DNA from: an uncultured Collinsella sp.
Lineage (GTDB): Bacteria > Actinomycetota > Coriobacteriia > Coriobacteriales > Coriobacteriaceae
NCBI GenBank assembly: GCA_900552755.1
Contig: USAY01000007.1
Location: forward strand, 1-29,601
Direction: 5' to 3'
Length of the DNA stretch: 29,601 nucleotides
A model generated the notes under the pieces. It made no database searches and was not told where the DNA came from. It worked only from the letters and a program-made list of their open reading frames with translations. The position numbers and the translations under genes were made by a program. Of this stretch, positions 6,320 through 14,227 are shown in pieces; position 1 is the first letter of the stretch, and every line of letters starts with the position of its first letter.

Positions 6320-7935
6320 ATGGGAGCTGGCATGTTTAAGAAGACGGTTCACGAGTTGTTTCGGTGTAAAGGGTCACGGCTTTTCGTGATTCTCATGCTG
6401 GTGAATTTCGCTCTCTCGTGCGTCATGCCCGCCTTAAACGGTGGGTTTGTAGACTTTCTCGTGACGAATAGGGACCCATCTCGCGTCGTGTGGTTTGCGG
6501 CCTTTGTTGCGGGCATAGGGATATCGGCCTCCTTCATGTCGTATGCGATGGGCGTGAACGTATCGCGCGTCATCTTGGAGATGACGACGAGACTGATGGG
6601 GACCACGTGTGAGTCGTTTGAACGGGGGCCCCTGGAAAAGGGGGAGCAGGCGGATCCATCCTATACAACGCAGAGGGTGTATGCGGATTCGAATGCGGTG
6701 TCATCGTTTGTCGTGAACAACTTCCTGACGATCGGGCTTAACATCGTTCTGGTTGTGTTGATATGCATCATCCTGTTTTCGATCAATCCGGTGTTCCTGG
6801 TGTTAAGTGCATGTTCGCTTGTTGCGTACTTCATTTTATTCAGGGCGTTGAAAAAGCCGTTGTACAACAGTTCGCTTGCGAACAAGGAGGGTTTGAGTAA
6901 GCTTTTCGCGTCCGTGAGCGGCGAGCTGTCGCAGTTGTTTGACATTAAGTGCGATGGCGCATATGACCAGAGCGCTCGGACGCTCAAAGGGGTATTCGAG
7001 GGGTACTACCCGATTTACATGAAAGCAAGTAGGGTCTCGAATCTGGCCACCTCGAGCGACGGCCTGATCTCATCTGTGTTCCGGGGAGCGTTGCTTGTGA
7101 TCTCCGGAATGGAAAAAGTAAGCGGAAGAATGAGCATTGGCGAGTTCACAATGGTGAACTCGTATTACTCGATGGCGTTCGGATACTTCAAATATTATTT
7201 GAATTATTTCAAATCGTATCAGGACGCAAGGGCCTCGTTCGACCGATTGGGGGCTCTGACGGAGGACGCCGAGGACCGCGGCACCCTCACGGTTGGGCAC
7301 GTGGAGAGCATATCGTTGTCCAACATCGCGTACCGATACGCGGGAAAGCCCTACTTGTACCGCGATCTCTCCGTGGACGTCGAGAGGGGGAAACCTATGC
7401 CATTACCGGGCCGAACGGATGCGGCAAAAGCACGTTTCTGAAGGTGCTCCTTGGACTATATTCTGCTGGGGGACATCGGGCTTTGGGGTCGGTGCCATAT
7501 GAAGAGCTCGATATGGAGACGATCCGACATGACCTGTTTGCGGTGTGCCCGCAAAAGCTCTTTATTCCGAACGAAACGGTGGAGAATTACCTTGAGAGGA
7601 CGTCGATTCGGGGATCGAGCGAAAACCTCCGAGAGCTTGTGCCGAGTTTCTATCGAACCGTCGAATCGTTAAAAGGCAAGAATTGTAGAGACCTTTCTGG
7701 TGGAGAGTATCGAAAGCTAAGGATATTCGCAGCACTTCGCAGGCAGCCGGAAGTGCTTGTGTTCGATGAACCGACGAACGATTTAGATGAAGAAAGCCGT
7801 CGGGAGTTCACGGAGTATATTCATCGAAATCCCTTCGATCAGCTAATTCTTGTTGTAAGCCATGATCAGGATTTGATTTCAGCATGCGATAGGAAGCTGG
7901 ATTTGGATTTCGATCCGAAAAATGGGCAATGCTGA
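6320..7935 (+). pseudogene. ABC exporter (membrane + ATPase domains), frameshifted
   Basis: The first ~355 residues form an ABC exporter membrane domain: MFKKTVHELFRCKGSRLFVI, several long hydrophobic helices, and the link LSNIAYRYAGKPYLYRDLSVDVERG into the ATPase domain. The frame then fails at AGGGGGAAACC (five G at 7386-7390). One extra G would continue as ETYAITGPNGCGKSTFLKV with an intact Walker A. The -1 frame carries the rest of a normal ATPase: Q-loop CPQKLF, signature LSGGEYRKL, Walker B EVLVFDEPTNDLD and H-loop VVSHDQD, ending at 7935. Restored, it would be about 538 residues, usual for a half-transporter. No C39 peptidase domain is present. ATG 6320 (AAAAGG upstream) or 6332 (GGGAG upstream) could be the start. 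Either a real lesion or a single-base sequence error explains it. Its place suggests export of the locus peptide. Confidence 0.85.
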
Positions 7936-8021
7936 TGGGAAACGCTTAGAGTTCGGGCTTGCGCGTCATGGAGTAATCTTTCCTCTTATCGAAAATCGTT
8001 ACAATATAAGAAAAACAGTAA

Positions 8022-8621
8022 GCAAGAAGAAATGGCTCGGGGAAGAGCTCGCTGCTGTCAGTGATATTGGGTCTATATCCAGATAACACGGAAGGGGCCG
8101 TCCTCTACAACGGGGTATCACAGCGTCGCATCGACCGATACGCATTGCGGCGGTGCCGAGTTGGCATTACGGAGCAAGAGCCCCCTATTGTTGGGGGGAC
8201 GATCCTCGATAATCCTACGCTGCTTTCTGATGATTTCGAGGCCGACAAACTGAATCGGATGCTTGCCATATTGGGGTTAGACAAAATGATTGCCGCTGCG
8301 GAGAACGGGGCGGCAGCGATTCTTGGCAGCAAGAAAGGAGGGGTGTCCGGCGGGGAGAAGCAGAACATCGCAATTGTGCGGCAGATGTTGAAATCGCCGG
8401 ACGTCATGTTGTTTCTTGAGTCAACTTCAGCGCTTGATGCGAAGAGCCGGAGCGCGCTAATTAAATTGCTTCATGAGGTTAAGAGAGACCATATTGTAAT
8501 TGTTGTCACTCATGACGAAGAGATGCTTGCGGCTTGCGACGAGGTCATTCCGATGCCCGGATGCTTATCGGGACATGGCGTTGAAGGCCCAGAAGATCGA
8601 GATGGCGTGGGTGTTGGGTAA
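8022..8621 (+). pseudogene. Truncated ABC ATPase domain remnant
   Basis: The open frame begins after a stop at 8019 and enters directly into a Walker A core NGSGKSSLLSVILGLYP, with unrelated DNA where the preceding GxxG strand and the whole membrane domain should be. The signature VSGGEKQNIAIVRQ and the H-loop VVTHDEE are present. Walker B reads DVMLFLESTSALD, with leucine where the catalytic-site aspartate of LDE belongs. There is no start codon before a GTG at 8061, which lies after Walker A. It is therefore a 5'-deleted and degenerate remnant of a second exporter or a partner of the frameshifted one just upstream. The C terminus after residue DEVIPMPG looks extended by non-family sequence. 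Confidence 0.75.
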
Positions 8622-8699
8622 GTCCCTACGCGTACGACGTTGGGTTTCTGATCTTCATCGTCCTGCAAAGAAGGCTTTGTAACACGTTTCCCCTGGGAG

Positions 8700-8735
8700 G
8701 CCCCTTTTGTCCGTAGTGGCAAAGAGGGGCTTTTT
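8700..8735 (+). terminator. Rho-independent terminator
   Basis: GCCCCTTTTG at 8700-8709 pairs with CAAAGAGGGGC at 8720-8730 (one bulged C), followed by five T. It would end transcription of the exporter unit. Confidence 0.7.
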
Positions 8736-8941
8736 CGTTTCCCTCTTGCGGCGGAGGGGGACACCATGCGCCTATACAGGACGACCTGCGCGCTTTCGTC
8801 GGATGACGGGCTATGTGTCGAGATGGGGGTCTCGGGTGGAGGCCGCGTCGCGGTCGCGGTCGGCCAGCGACCATCGGTACGGCTCAATCGTATTACCAGA
8901 ACTAGTAAGGAGCCGCCCTTTCGGACGACTCAAACTGTAAT

Positions 8942-9017
8942 GGGGCTTTTTTAGCTACCCCGGCCGTTACTCCGCCAAAGCATTCGCGCTATCTGCCGGG
9001 GTGGCTAAAATAGCCCC
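8942..9017. repeat. Near-perfect 23-base inverted repeat with 30-base loop
   Basis: The left arm (8942-8964, starting GGGGCTTTTTTAGC) and the right arm (8995-9017, ending CTAAAATAGCCCC) are complementary over 23 bases with two mismatched or wobble positions. Neither flank carries a T-run directly after the stem, so it is not a typical terminator. It could be a small palindromic repeat element, a MITE-like unit or a structured RNA. Confidence 0.75.
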
Positions 9018-9130
9018 GTCCCAAATTAGCTACTCTGACCAAAATCCCTGGGACAAATACTTCTGATAGATTTTGTCTTTCTTGGCTATTGCGTAGTTTA
9101 AGAGATTCCATTCCAATAATTACAGCTTTT

Positions 9131-9148
9131 TGCTAAAGCGTTTTAGCA
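9131..9148. promoter_or_regulatory. Dyad operator-like site upstream of ppdK
   Basis: TGCTAAA (9131-9137) and TTTAGCA (9142-9148) form a perfect 7-base dyad with a 4-base spacer. The octamer TTTTAGCA recurs at 9230-9237, and TTTAGC-like cores also occur in the inverted repeat at 8942-9017. It may be a regulator site, but no regulator gene is adjacent. Confidence 0.3.
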
Positions 9149-9197
9149 GTTTATACCGCTTTTGAACTGCGACTACGTTGTACTGGTATCTTCATAA

Positions 9198-9245
9198 GGT
9201 AACCACCTTTACCTACTGTTTACCGCCAGTTTTAGCACGTTTACC
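9198..9245. promoter_or_regulatory. Array of TTTACC motifs upstream of ppdK
   Basis: TTTACC occurs at 9208, 9219 and 9240, spaced 11 and 21 bases, close to one and two helical turns, and an inverted GGTAA lies at 9198. Phased repeats of this type often bind a transcription factor. The identification is by pattern only. Confidence 0.3.
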
Positions 9246-9367
9246 AAACCGCGCAGCCTCTGCTCAAGCCCGCCCAAAACCCGCCGTATAGTTCCCTCAC
9301 GGTCCGCATCCGGCGGGTCGATTCGTTACCACGGTCGTGTGTGCGAACACATAGAAGGGGAAGTATC

Positions 9368-12118
9368 GTGAGCGATTGCAAGAGGGTTTACCGTTTTGGA
9401 ACCGACGCCCAGGGCACTTGTGTCACCGAGGGCGACAAGTCTATGAACTTTGTGCTTGGCGGCAAGGGCGCTAACCTTGCCGAGATGAGCCGTATCGGCC
9501 TGCCGGTCCCCGGTGGCTTTACCATTACCTGCCAGACCTGCGTTGAGTACTCCGGTGCCGGCAATGTTTGGCCTGCCGGCGCGCTTGACGAGATCGTTGC
9601 CGCCGAGGCCGACCTCGAAGCCCGCTGCGGCAAGAAGCTCGGAGATGCCAACGATCCGCTGCTCGTCTCGGTGCGCTCTGGCGCTCCGTTCTCCATGCCC
9701 GGCATGATGGACACGGTCCTCAATCTGGGCCTCAACGACGATTCCGTCCTGGGCCTCATCGCCCAGACGCAGAACCCGCGCTTTGCTTGGGACAGCTATC
9801 GCCGCTTTATCCAGATGTTCTCCAACGTCGTCATGGGCGTCGACGCCGACCTGTTCGAGAACGCCCTGACCCAGGCCCGCCTGGTTGCCGGCGTCCGCGT
9901 CGATTCCGAGCTTTCGGCCGAGGACCTGCAGGAGCTCGTCGAGACCTTCAAGGGCATCTTCTCCGCCAACGTCGAGGCCGCCCTGTACCCCGAGCTCGAG
10001 GTCGCCGATGGTAAGCCCGTCTTTCCGCACGATCCGGAGCTCCAGCTTCGCCTTGCCACCCAGGCCGTCTTTGGCAGCTGGATGAACGAGCGCGCCTGCA
10101 TTTACCGCAAGCAGCACGGCATCTCCGACGAGCTCGGCACCGCCGTCAACGTCCAGGCCATGGCTTTTGGCAACAAGGGCGAGACCTCTGCGACCGGCGT
10201 CGCCTTCACCCGCAACCCGGCCGACGGCACCAAGGAGTTCTACGGCGACTTTCTGGTCAACGCCCAGGGCGAGGACGTCGTCGCCGGCATTCGCAACACC
10301 GAGCCCATCGCCGATCTCAAGACCACTCCGGGGCTTGAGTCCGCAGGCGAGGAGCTCGAGCGCGTGTTCCTGACGCTCGAGGATCACTATCGCGACATGT
10401 GCGACATCGAGTTCACCATCGAGCAGGGCAAGCTCTGGATGCTCCAGACCCGCGTGGGCAAGCGAACCGCCACCGCCGCCCTGCGCATCGCCATCGAGAT
10501 GGTCGAGGAGGGCCTCATCACCCGCGAGGAGGCCGTGGGCCGCATCGATCCTGCGCAGCTCGATCAGCTCCTGCACCCGCAGTTCGACTCCTCCAAGAAG
10601 TACGAGGCGCTCGCGACCGGTCTTAACGCCAGCCCCGGTGCCGCCGTGGGCGAGGTCGTGTTCTCGAGCGACGACGCCGTCGCGCGTTCCGCCGAGGGCC
10701 ACAAGGTCATCCTGGTCCGTTGGGAGACCAACCCTGACGACCTGAAGGGCATGGTTGCCGCCGAGGGCATCCTGACGAGCCACGGTGGCAAGACGAGCCA
10801 TGCCGCCGTTATCGCCCGCGGCATGGGTACGCCCTGCGTCTGCGGCGTTGAGCGCTTCCATATCGACGCGGCCGAGAAGGTCGTGCGTATCGAGGGTAGC
10901 GATCGCGTACTGCACGAGGGCGACATCATCTCCATCGACGGTACCCAGGGCATCGTTGTCGACGGCGCCGTTGACTTGGTCTCCGCCGAGCTTACTGGTG
11001 ACCTGGACACTATCCTGTCCTGGGCCGATGAGATTCGTCTGGATGAGACCTGCGGCCACGCCAACCACGTGCGCGTCAACGCCGACAACCCCGAGGACGC
11101 CGAGCTCGCGCTCGAGTTTGGCGCCGAGGCTATTGGCCTGTGCCGCACCGAGCATATGTTCCTGGGCGATCGCAAGAACATCATCCAGAGCTTCATCCTG
11201 TCCGATGACGAGGCCGTGAAGCAGCAGGCCTTGGCCGATCTGCTCAAGGTCCAGACCGAGGACTTCCTGGCCATGTTTAAGACCATGACCGGCCGCGACG
11301 TGGTCGTTCGCCTGATCGATCCGCCGCTTCACGAGTTCCTGGACGATCCCCGCGAGCTCGAGGTCGCCATCACCAAGAAGGAGGCCGCTGGCGCTCCCGA
11401 GGAGGAGCTCGCCGCCCTGCGTGCCCGCCTGCGTCGCATCGACGGCATGGTCGAGTCCAACCCCATGCTCGGCCTGCGCGGTGTGCGTCTGTCCGTCGTC
11501 TTCGGTGACCTGCCGCTTATGCAGGTCCGTGCCGTGGCAACGGCTGCCGCCCGCCTCATCAAGGAGGGCGTCGACCCGCGTCCTGAGATTATGGTCCCGC
11601 TCGTCTCCATCACGGCCGAGCATGTCCAGACCCGTGAGGTCATCGAGCGCGTCATCGCCGAGGTTTCCGCCGAGGAGGGCGTGGAGCTCAACATTCCCGT
11701 GGGTACGATGCTCGAGCTGCCGCGCGCCTGCATGGTCGCCGACGAGATCGCCCAGCACGCCGATTTCTTCTGCTTTGGCACCAACGACCTCACGCAGACG
11801 ACCTTCGGCTTCTCCCGCGACGATGCCGAGGCCAAGTTCATCCCGCTGTACCTGCACAAGAAGATCTTGAAGGAGAACCCCTTCGAGACCATCGACACGG
11901 CGGTGCTCGAGCTGGTGCGCATGGCAGTCGAGAAGGGCCGTGCCACCAATCCCGGTATGCACTTTGGCGTATGCGGCGAGCACGGCGGCGACCCCAAGTC
12001 CATCAAGGGCCTGTTCAACGTGGCCGACGTGGATTACGTATCCTGTTCGCCCTACCGCGTGCCGCTCGCGCGTCTTGCTGCGGCCCAGGCCAAGCTCGAG
12101 GCCAAGCGTAACGCCTAA
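9368..12118 (+). CDS. ppdK: Pyruvate, phosphate dikinase
   Basis: The enzyme interconverts PEP + AMP + PPi and pyruvate + ATP + Pi in the cytoplasm. In anaerobes it often works in the glycolytic direction with PPi or in gluconeogenesis. The 916-residue protein opens with the nucleotide-grasp start VYRFG...LGGKGANLAEMSRIGLPVPGGFTIT. The swivelling phosphohistidine domain has GGKTSHAAVIARGMGTPCVCG, with catalytic H478 and, two residues before it, the threonine that the PPDK regulatory protein modifies. The C-terminal PEP-binding barrel includes GLCRTEHMF, GTNDLTQTTFG and HFGVCGEHGGDP with the catalytic cysteine C869. The GTG start at 9368 is chosen because AGAAGGGG lies seven bases upstream; an earlier in-frame GTG at 9341 has none. 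It is transcribed alone and followed by a hairpin terminator. Confidence 0.97.
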   Translation: MSDCKRVYRFGTDAQGTCVTEGDKSMNFVLGGKGANLAEMSRIGLPVPGGFTITCQTCVEYSGAGNVWPAGALDEIVAAEADLEARCGKKLGDANDPLLVSVRSGAPFSMPGMMDTVLNLGLNDDSVLGLIAQTQNPRFAWDSYRRFIQMFSNVVMGVDADLFENALTQARLVAGVRVDSELSAEDLQELVETFKGIFSANVEAALYPELEVADGKPVFPHDPELQLRLATQAVFGSWMNERACIYRKQHGISDELGTAVNVQAMAFGNKGETSATGVAFTRNPADGTKEFYGDFLVNAQGEDVVAGIRNTEPIADLKTTPGLESAGEELERVFLTLEDHYRDMCDIEFTIEQGKLWMLQTRVGKRTATAALRIAIEMVEEGLITREEAVGRIDPAQLDQLLHPQFDSSKKYEALATGLNASPGAAVGEVVFSSDDAVARSAEGHKVILVRWETNPDDLKGMVAAEGILTSHGGKTSHAAVIARGMGTPCVCGVERFHIDAAEKVVRIEGSDRVLHEGDIISIDGTQGIVVDGAVDLVSAELTGDLDTILSWADEIRLDETCGHANHVRVNADNPEDAELALEFGAEAIGLCRTEHMFLGDRKNIIQSFILSDDEAVKQQALADLLKVQTEDFLAMFKTMTGRDVVVRLIDPPLHEFLDDPRELEVAITKKEAAGAPEEELAALRARLRRIDGMVESNPMLGLRGVRLSVVFGDLPLMQVRAVATAAARLIKEGVDPRPEIMVPLVSITAEHVQTREVIERVIAEVSAEEGVELNIPVGTMLELPRACMVADEIAQHADFFCFGTNDLTQTTFGFSRDDAEAKFIPLYLHKKILKENPFETIDTAVLELVRMAVEKGRATNPGMHFGVCGEHGGDPKSIKGLFNVADVDYVSCSPYRVPLARLAAAQAKLEAKRNA

Positions 12119-12157
12119 GGTCTTGCGTTTCCGCGCGTAACGTAGCCCCCCTTCATG

Positions 12158-12190
12158 CCGCCCGTCTCATTCGTGAGGCGGGCGGTTATC
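12158..12190 (+). terminator. Hairpin terminator after ppdK
   Basis: CCGCCCGTCTCA at 12158-12169 pairs fully (one G-T wobble) with TGAGGCGGGCGG at 12174-12185 around a TTCG tetraloop. The T-rich tail after it is weak, so termination may be partial. Confidence 0.6.
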
Positions 12191-12231
12191 ATGTGCGGGT
12201 TTTGTCTTTTTGTCTGCGTAAAAAATAGTTC

Positions 12232-12259
12232 TTGCAGCGCAAACCTGCGCGTGTATACT
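12232..12259 (+). promoter_or_regulatory. Sigma-70-type promoter of rplS
   Basis: TTGCAG (12232-12237) and TATACT (12254-12259) are separated by 16 bases. This places a transcript start near 12266 and a leader of about 60 bases before rplS. Confidence 0.65.
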
Positions 12260-12280
12260 CGAATATGTTTGTTCAACTAC

Positions 12281-12304
12281 GTGCCGGCCAAGGTGGTACG
12301 GCAC
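12281..12304 (+). promoter_or_regulatory. Hairpin in the rplS leader
   Basis: GTGCCG and CGGCAC close a 12-base loop within the 5' leader of rplS, shortly before the AAGGA ribosome binding site. It could be a ribosomal-protein leader that allows feedback by L19, but a simple stabilising stem is equally possible. Confidence 0.3.
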
Positions 12305-12328
12305 CTCTAGAAGAGTAAGGAATTGCAC

Positions 12329-12670
12329 ATGGATTACATCCGCGCAATCGAGCGTCAGCAGATCCGCGAGGACATCCCGCAGGTCCGCGTTGCCGACAAC
12401 GTCAAGGTTCACTACCGCATTAAGGAAGGCGACCGCGAGCGCATCCAGGTTTTCCAGGGTGACGTCATCCGCATGGCCGGCGCCGGTGCCCGTGAGACCT
12501 TCACCGTCCGCAAGATTTCCTTCGGTGTCGGTGTTGAGCGTACCTTCCCGCTTCACAGCCCCAAGATCGCCAAGCTCGAGGTCGTCCGTCATGGTCGCGT
12601 CCGTCGCGCCAAGCTGTACTACCTCCGCGACAAGGTGGGCAAGGCTGCTCGCATCCCCGAGAAGCGCTAA
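12329..12670 (+). CDS. rplS: 50S ribosomal protein L19
   Basis: The 113-residue basic protein starts MDYIRAIERQQIREDIP and contains the L19 core: VADNVKVHYRIKEGDRERIQVFQGDVI, then ARETFTVRKISFGVGVERTFPLHSPKI, then VRRAKLYYLRDKVGKAARI. Length is normal for the family (about 115). It sits at the interface of the large and small ribosomal subunits. The ATG has AAGGA seven bases upstream; a TTG two codons earlier is less likely. It has its own promoter and terminator. In many bacteria rplS follows trmD and rimM, but here it stands alone after ppdK and before rnhB. Confidence 0.98.
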   Translation: MDYIRAIERQQIREDIPQVRVADNVKVHYRIKEGDRERIQVFQGDVIRMAGAGARETFTVRKISFGVGVERTFPLHSPKIAKLEVVRHGRVRRAKLYYLRDKVGKAARIPEKR

Positions 12671-12704
12671 GAAGATCGCAGCGTCTGTCCACTCGTTTGG
12701 ACGT

Positions 12705-12734
12705 AAGGGTCACCTTCGGGTGGCCCTTCTTTTT
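12705..12734 (+). terminator. Rho-independent terminator after rplS
   Basis: AAGGGTCACC and GGTGGCCCTT form a 10-base stem with one wobble around a TTCG tetraloop, followed directly by CTTTTT. Confidence 0.85.
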
Positions 12735-12763
12735 ATCCGATTTGCATGCAAGGAGGGCCTGGT

Positions 12764-13552
12764 ATGGCCAATATGACGAGCTCGGTTTCGGCATCGCAAG
12801 TTGCTGGCGAGCTGGCGAGCGCTACGTTTGAGGAGATTCCCGCCCTCGTGGAGCATTATCGCGAGGATCCGCGCCAGCAGGTGATCAAGGCTTGCGAACG
12901 CGCCCTCAAACGCCATGCCAAAGAGCTTGCCGAGCGCGAGCGCGTCAATGACATGTACGAGCTTATGCATGAGCTTGGCGGCGATGGGGTGGTCGTTGGT
13001 GTCGACGAGGTGGGTCGCGGATCGGTGGCCGGTCCTTTGACGGTATGCGCTGTCTGCCTTCCTATGGAGCCGCGCGTCTGGGGCATCAACGATTCCAAAA
13101 AGCTCACGCCGGCGCGCCGCGAGTTGCTCTCAGTGAAGATTGCCGAGGTGGCGACGGCGATCGGTTTTTGCCATATCGCGCCTAAGGATATCGATGAGAT
13201 GGGCATGGCCCGTGCTATCCGTACCGCCGTTGCAGGCGCCGTGGCCGATACAGGGCTCGAGCCCGATTGCGTGCTTATGGATGGCAACCCCTTGGGCGCC
13301 GTTCCTAACGAGCGCGATGTGGTGAAGGGCGATGCCAAGATCGCCTGCATCGCCGCGGCGTCCATCATGGCCAAGGTCACGCGTGACGAGATGATGGTCG
13401 AGTACGACGCCGAGTATCCCGAGTATCATTTGGCCGAGTCGAAGGGCTACGCAAGCCCCGAGCACATCGAGGCCATTCGCAAACATGGACTTTGTCCGCT
13501 GCACCGCGTGAGCTTTTGCGGAAACTTTCTGCAGACTGAGCGTCTTTTCTAG
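12764..13552 (+). CDS. rnhB: Ribonuclease HII
   Basis: The enzyme cuts RNA in RNA-DNA hybrids and removes single ribonucleotides from DNA. The 262-residue product has a helical N-terminal extension of about 75 residues (as in the Bacillus type) followed by the catalytic fold. VVVGVDEVGRGSVAGPL supplies D81 and E82, NDSKKLTPARRE is the usual second block, VLMDGNPL supplies D173, and VVKGDAKIACIAAASIMAKVTRDEMM supplies D190. The ending HRVSFCGNF is also typical. The ATG at 12764 is chosen for AGGAGGG six bases upstream; an in-frame start at 12746 lies before that site. It stands between two terminators, although read-through from rplS is possible. Confidence 0.97.
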   Translation: MANMTSSVSASQVAGELASATFEEIPALVEHYREDPRQQVIKACERALKRHAKELAERERVNDMYELMHELGGDGVVVGVDEVGRGSVAGPLTVCAVCLPMEPRVWGINDSKKLTPARRELLSVKIAEVATAIGFCHIAPKDIDEMGMARAIRTAVAGAVADTGLEPDCVLMDGNPLGAVPNERDVVKGDAKIACIAAASIMAKVTRDEMMVEYDAEYPEYHLAESKGYASPEHIEAIRKHGLCPLHRVSFCGNFLQTERLF

Positions 13553-13602
13553 GTCAATTGTGGAGACAGGGACCTCTGGCGTTTTATAAACCTGCTGGTA
13601 GC

Positions 13603-13643
13603 GGGCCGTGTGCAACGTGAGTGTTGCGTACGGTCCGTTTTTT
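13603..13643 (+). terminator. Rho-independent terminator after rnhB
   Basis: GGGCCGTGTGCAAC (13603-13616) pairs over 14 bases, including two wobbles, with GTTGCGTACGGTCC (13623-13636). Six T follow at 13638-13643. Confidence 0.85.
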
Positions 13644-13741
13644 GTCGGCATTTGGTCAGCTATTGGTTTGCTTCCGGTACTTACCCGCATGAAAGGTGCC
13701 CTCATCATCGGGGCAATGCAGTGTGCGGGAAAGGAGACCCC

Positions 13742-14227
13742 ATGTGTGCCGCAAGCAAAAAGAGCAAGACGCAGCAACTCAAGGAGCGCTGGGAAGACGG
13801 CGAGCTCGACTGCGGGGCGATGACGCCCGAGTTTATCAAGGGGCTCAGTCCCCGCGAGCTCGGCATGCTGGGCGAGCTGATCACCATCGATTACTTTAAC
13901 GAGCGTGGATACACCTTGTTGGAGCAGGGCTATCGTTGCATTGAGGGTGAAGCCGATCTGGTGCTGCTCGATGAGCTCGACGATGTCGTTGTGATGGCCG
14001 AGGTCAAGACGAGACGCGTCGCCCTGGATTGCACCACGCGGGTCTTTCCCGAGGAGGCCGTGGACGCCCAAAAGCAGCGTCGGTATCGCCGTATCGCAAG
14101 TTGCTATCTCATGGAGCACTATCCGCTCAGGTCGATTCGCTTCGATGTCGTGGGCGTCACCATCCGCGGCGGGCATGTCGCCGAGATCGAGCATCAGTAC
14201 AATGCGTTCGATTGGCAGGTGTCGTGA
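13742..14227 (+). CDS. yraN: YraN/UPF0102 family endonuclease-like protein
   Basis: The 161-residue product contains LGMLGELITIDYFNERGYTLLEQGYRC, then EGEADLVLLDELDDVVVMAEVKTRR, which is the (E)xEAD...E-V-K active-site pattern of PD-(D/E)xK nucleases found in UPF0102. The end QKQRRYRRIASCYL is also typical. The family is predicted to be a nuclease linked to recombination or competence but has no settled role. An N-terminal ~40-residue lysine-rich addition precedes the usual family start. The ATG at 13742 has AAAGGAG five bases upstream; a longer in-frame extension to 13610 would run through the terminator and is rejected. Its TGA overlaps the comM ATG (TGATG), so the two are coupled, and comM and dprA follow, as in many genomes. 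Confidence 0.93.
   Translation: MCAASKKSKTQQLKERWEDGELDCGAMTPEFIKGLSPRELGMLGELITIDYFNERGYTLLEQGYRCIEGEADLVLLDELDDVVVMAEVKTRRVALDCTTRVFPEEAVDAQKQRRYRRIASCYLMEHYPLRSIRFDVVGVTIRGGHVAEIEHQYNAFDWQVS

Larger units (their letters stand above)
8736..9367. other. Long non-coding stretch upstream of ppdK
   Basis: No open frame on either strand here has credible start signals. The stretch contains the large inverted repeat at 8942-9017, a small dyad at 9131-9148, an array of TTTACC motifs at 9198-9245 and a possible leader hairpin CCCGCCG (9280-9286) with CGGCGGG (9311-9317). It marks the border between accessory and core genome and must contain the ppdK promoter, whose hexamers I could not assign. Confidence 0.6.

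Noticed and set aside
7386..7393. Programmed -1 frameshift site in the ABC exporter
   Set aside because: GGGGGAAA is not a canonical slippery heptamer because the A-site AAA would have to pair with GAA, and no clear downstream pseudoknot was noticed. Mutation or sequence error is simpler.
8707..8940. Short plus-strand frame after the ABC remnant
   Set aside because: It begins inside the terminator hairpin and has an Arg/Ser-rich translation without motifs.
8942..9017. tRNA or CRISPR-like repeat
   Set aside because: There is no cloverleaf or CCA-type end, and only one inverted pair occurs without spaced direct repeats.
9326..11983. 885-codon open frame on the minus strand opposite ppdK
   Set aside because: It is the antisense shadow of a highly biased GC-rich gene. 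The translation is a low-complexity mix rich in Leu, Gly, Asp, Val and His, has no ribosome binding site, and PPDK on the other strand is certain.
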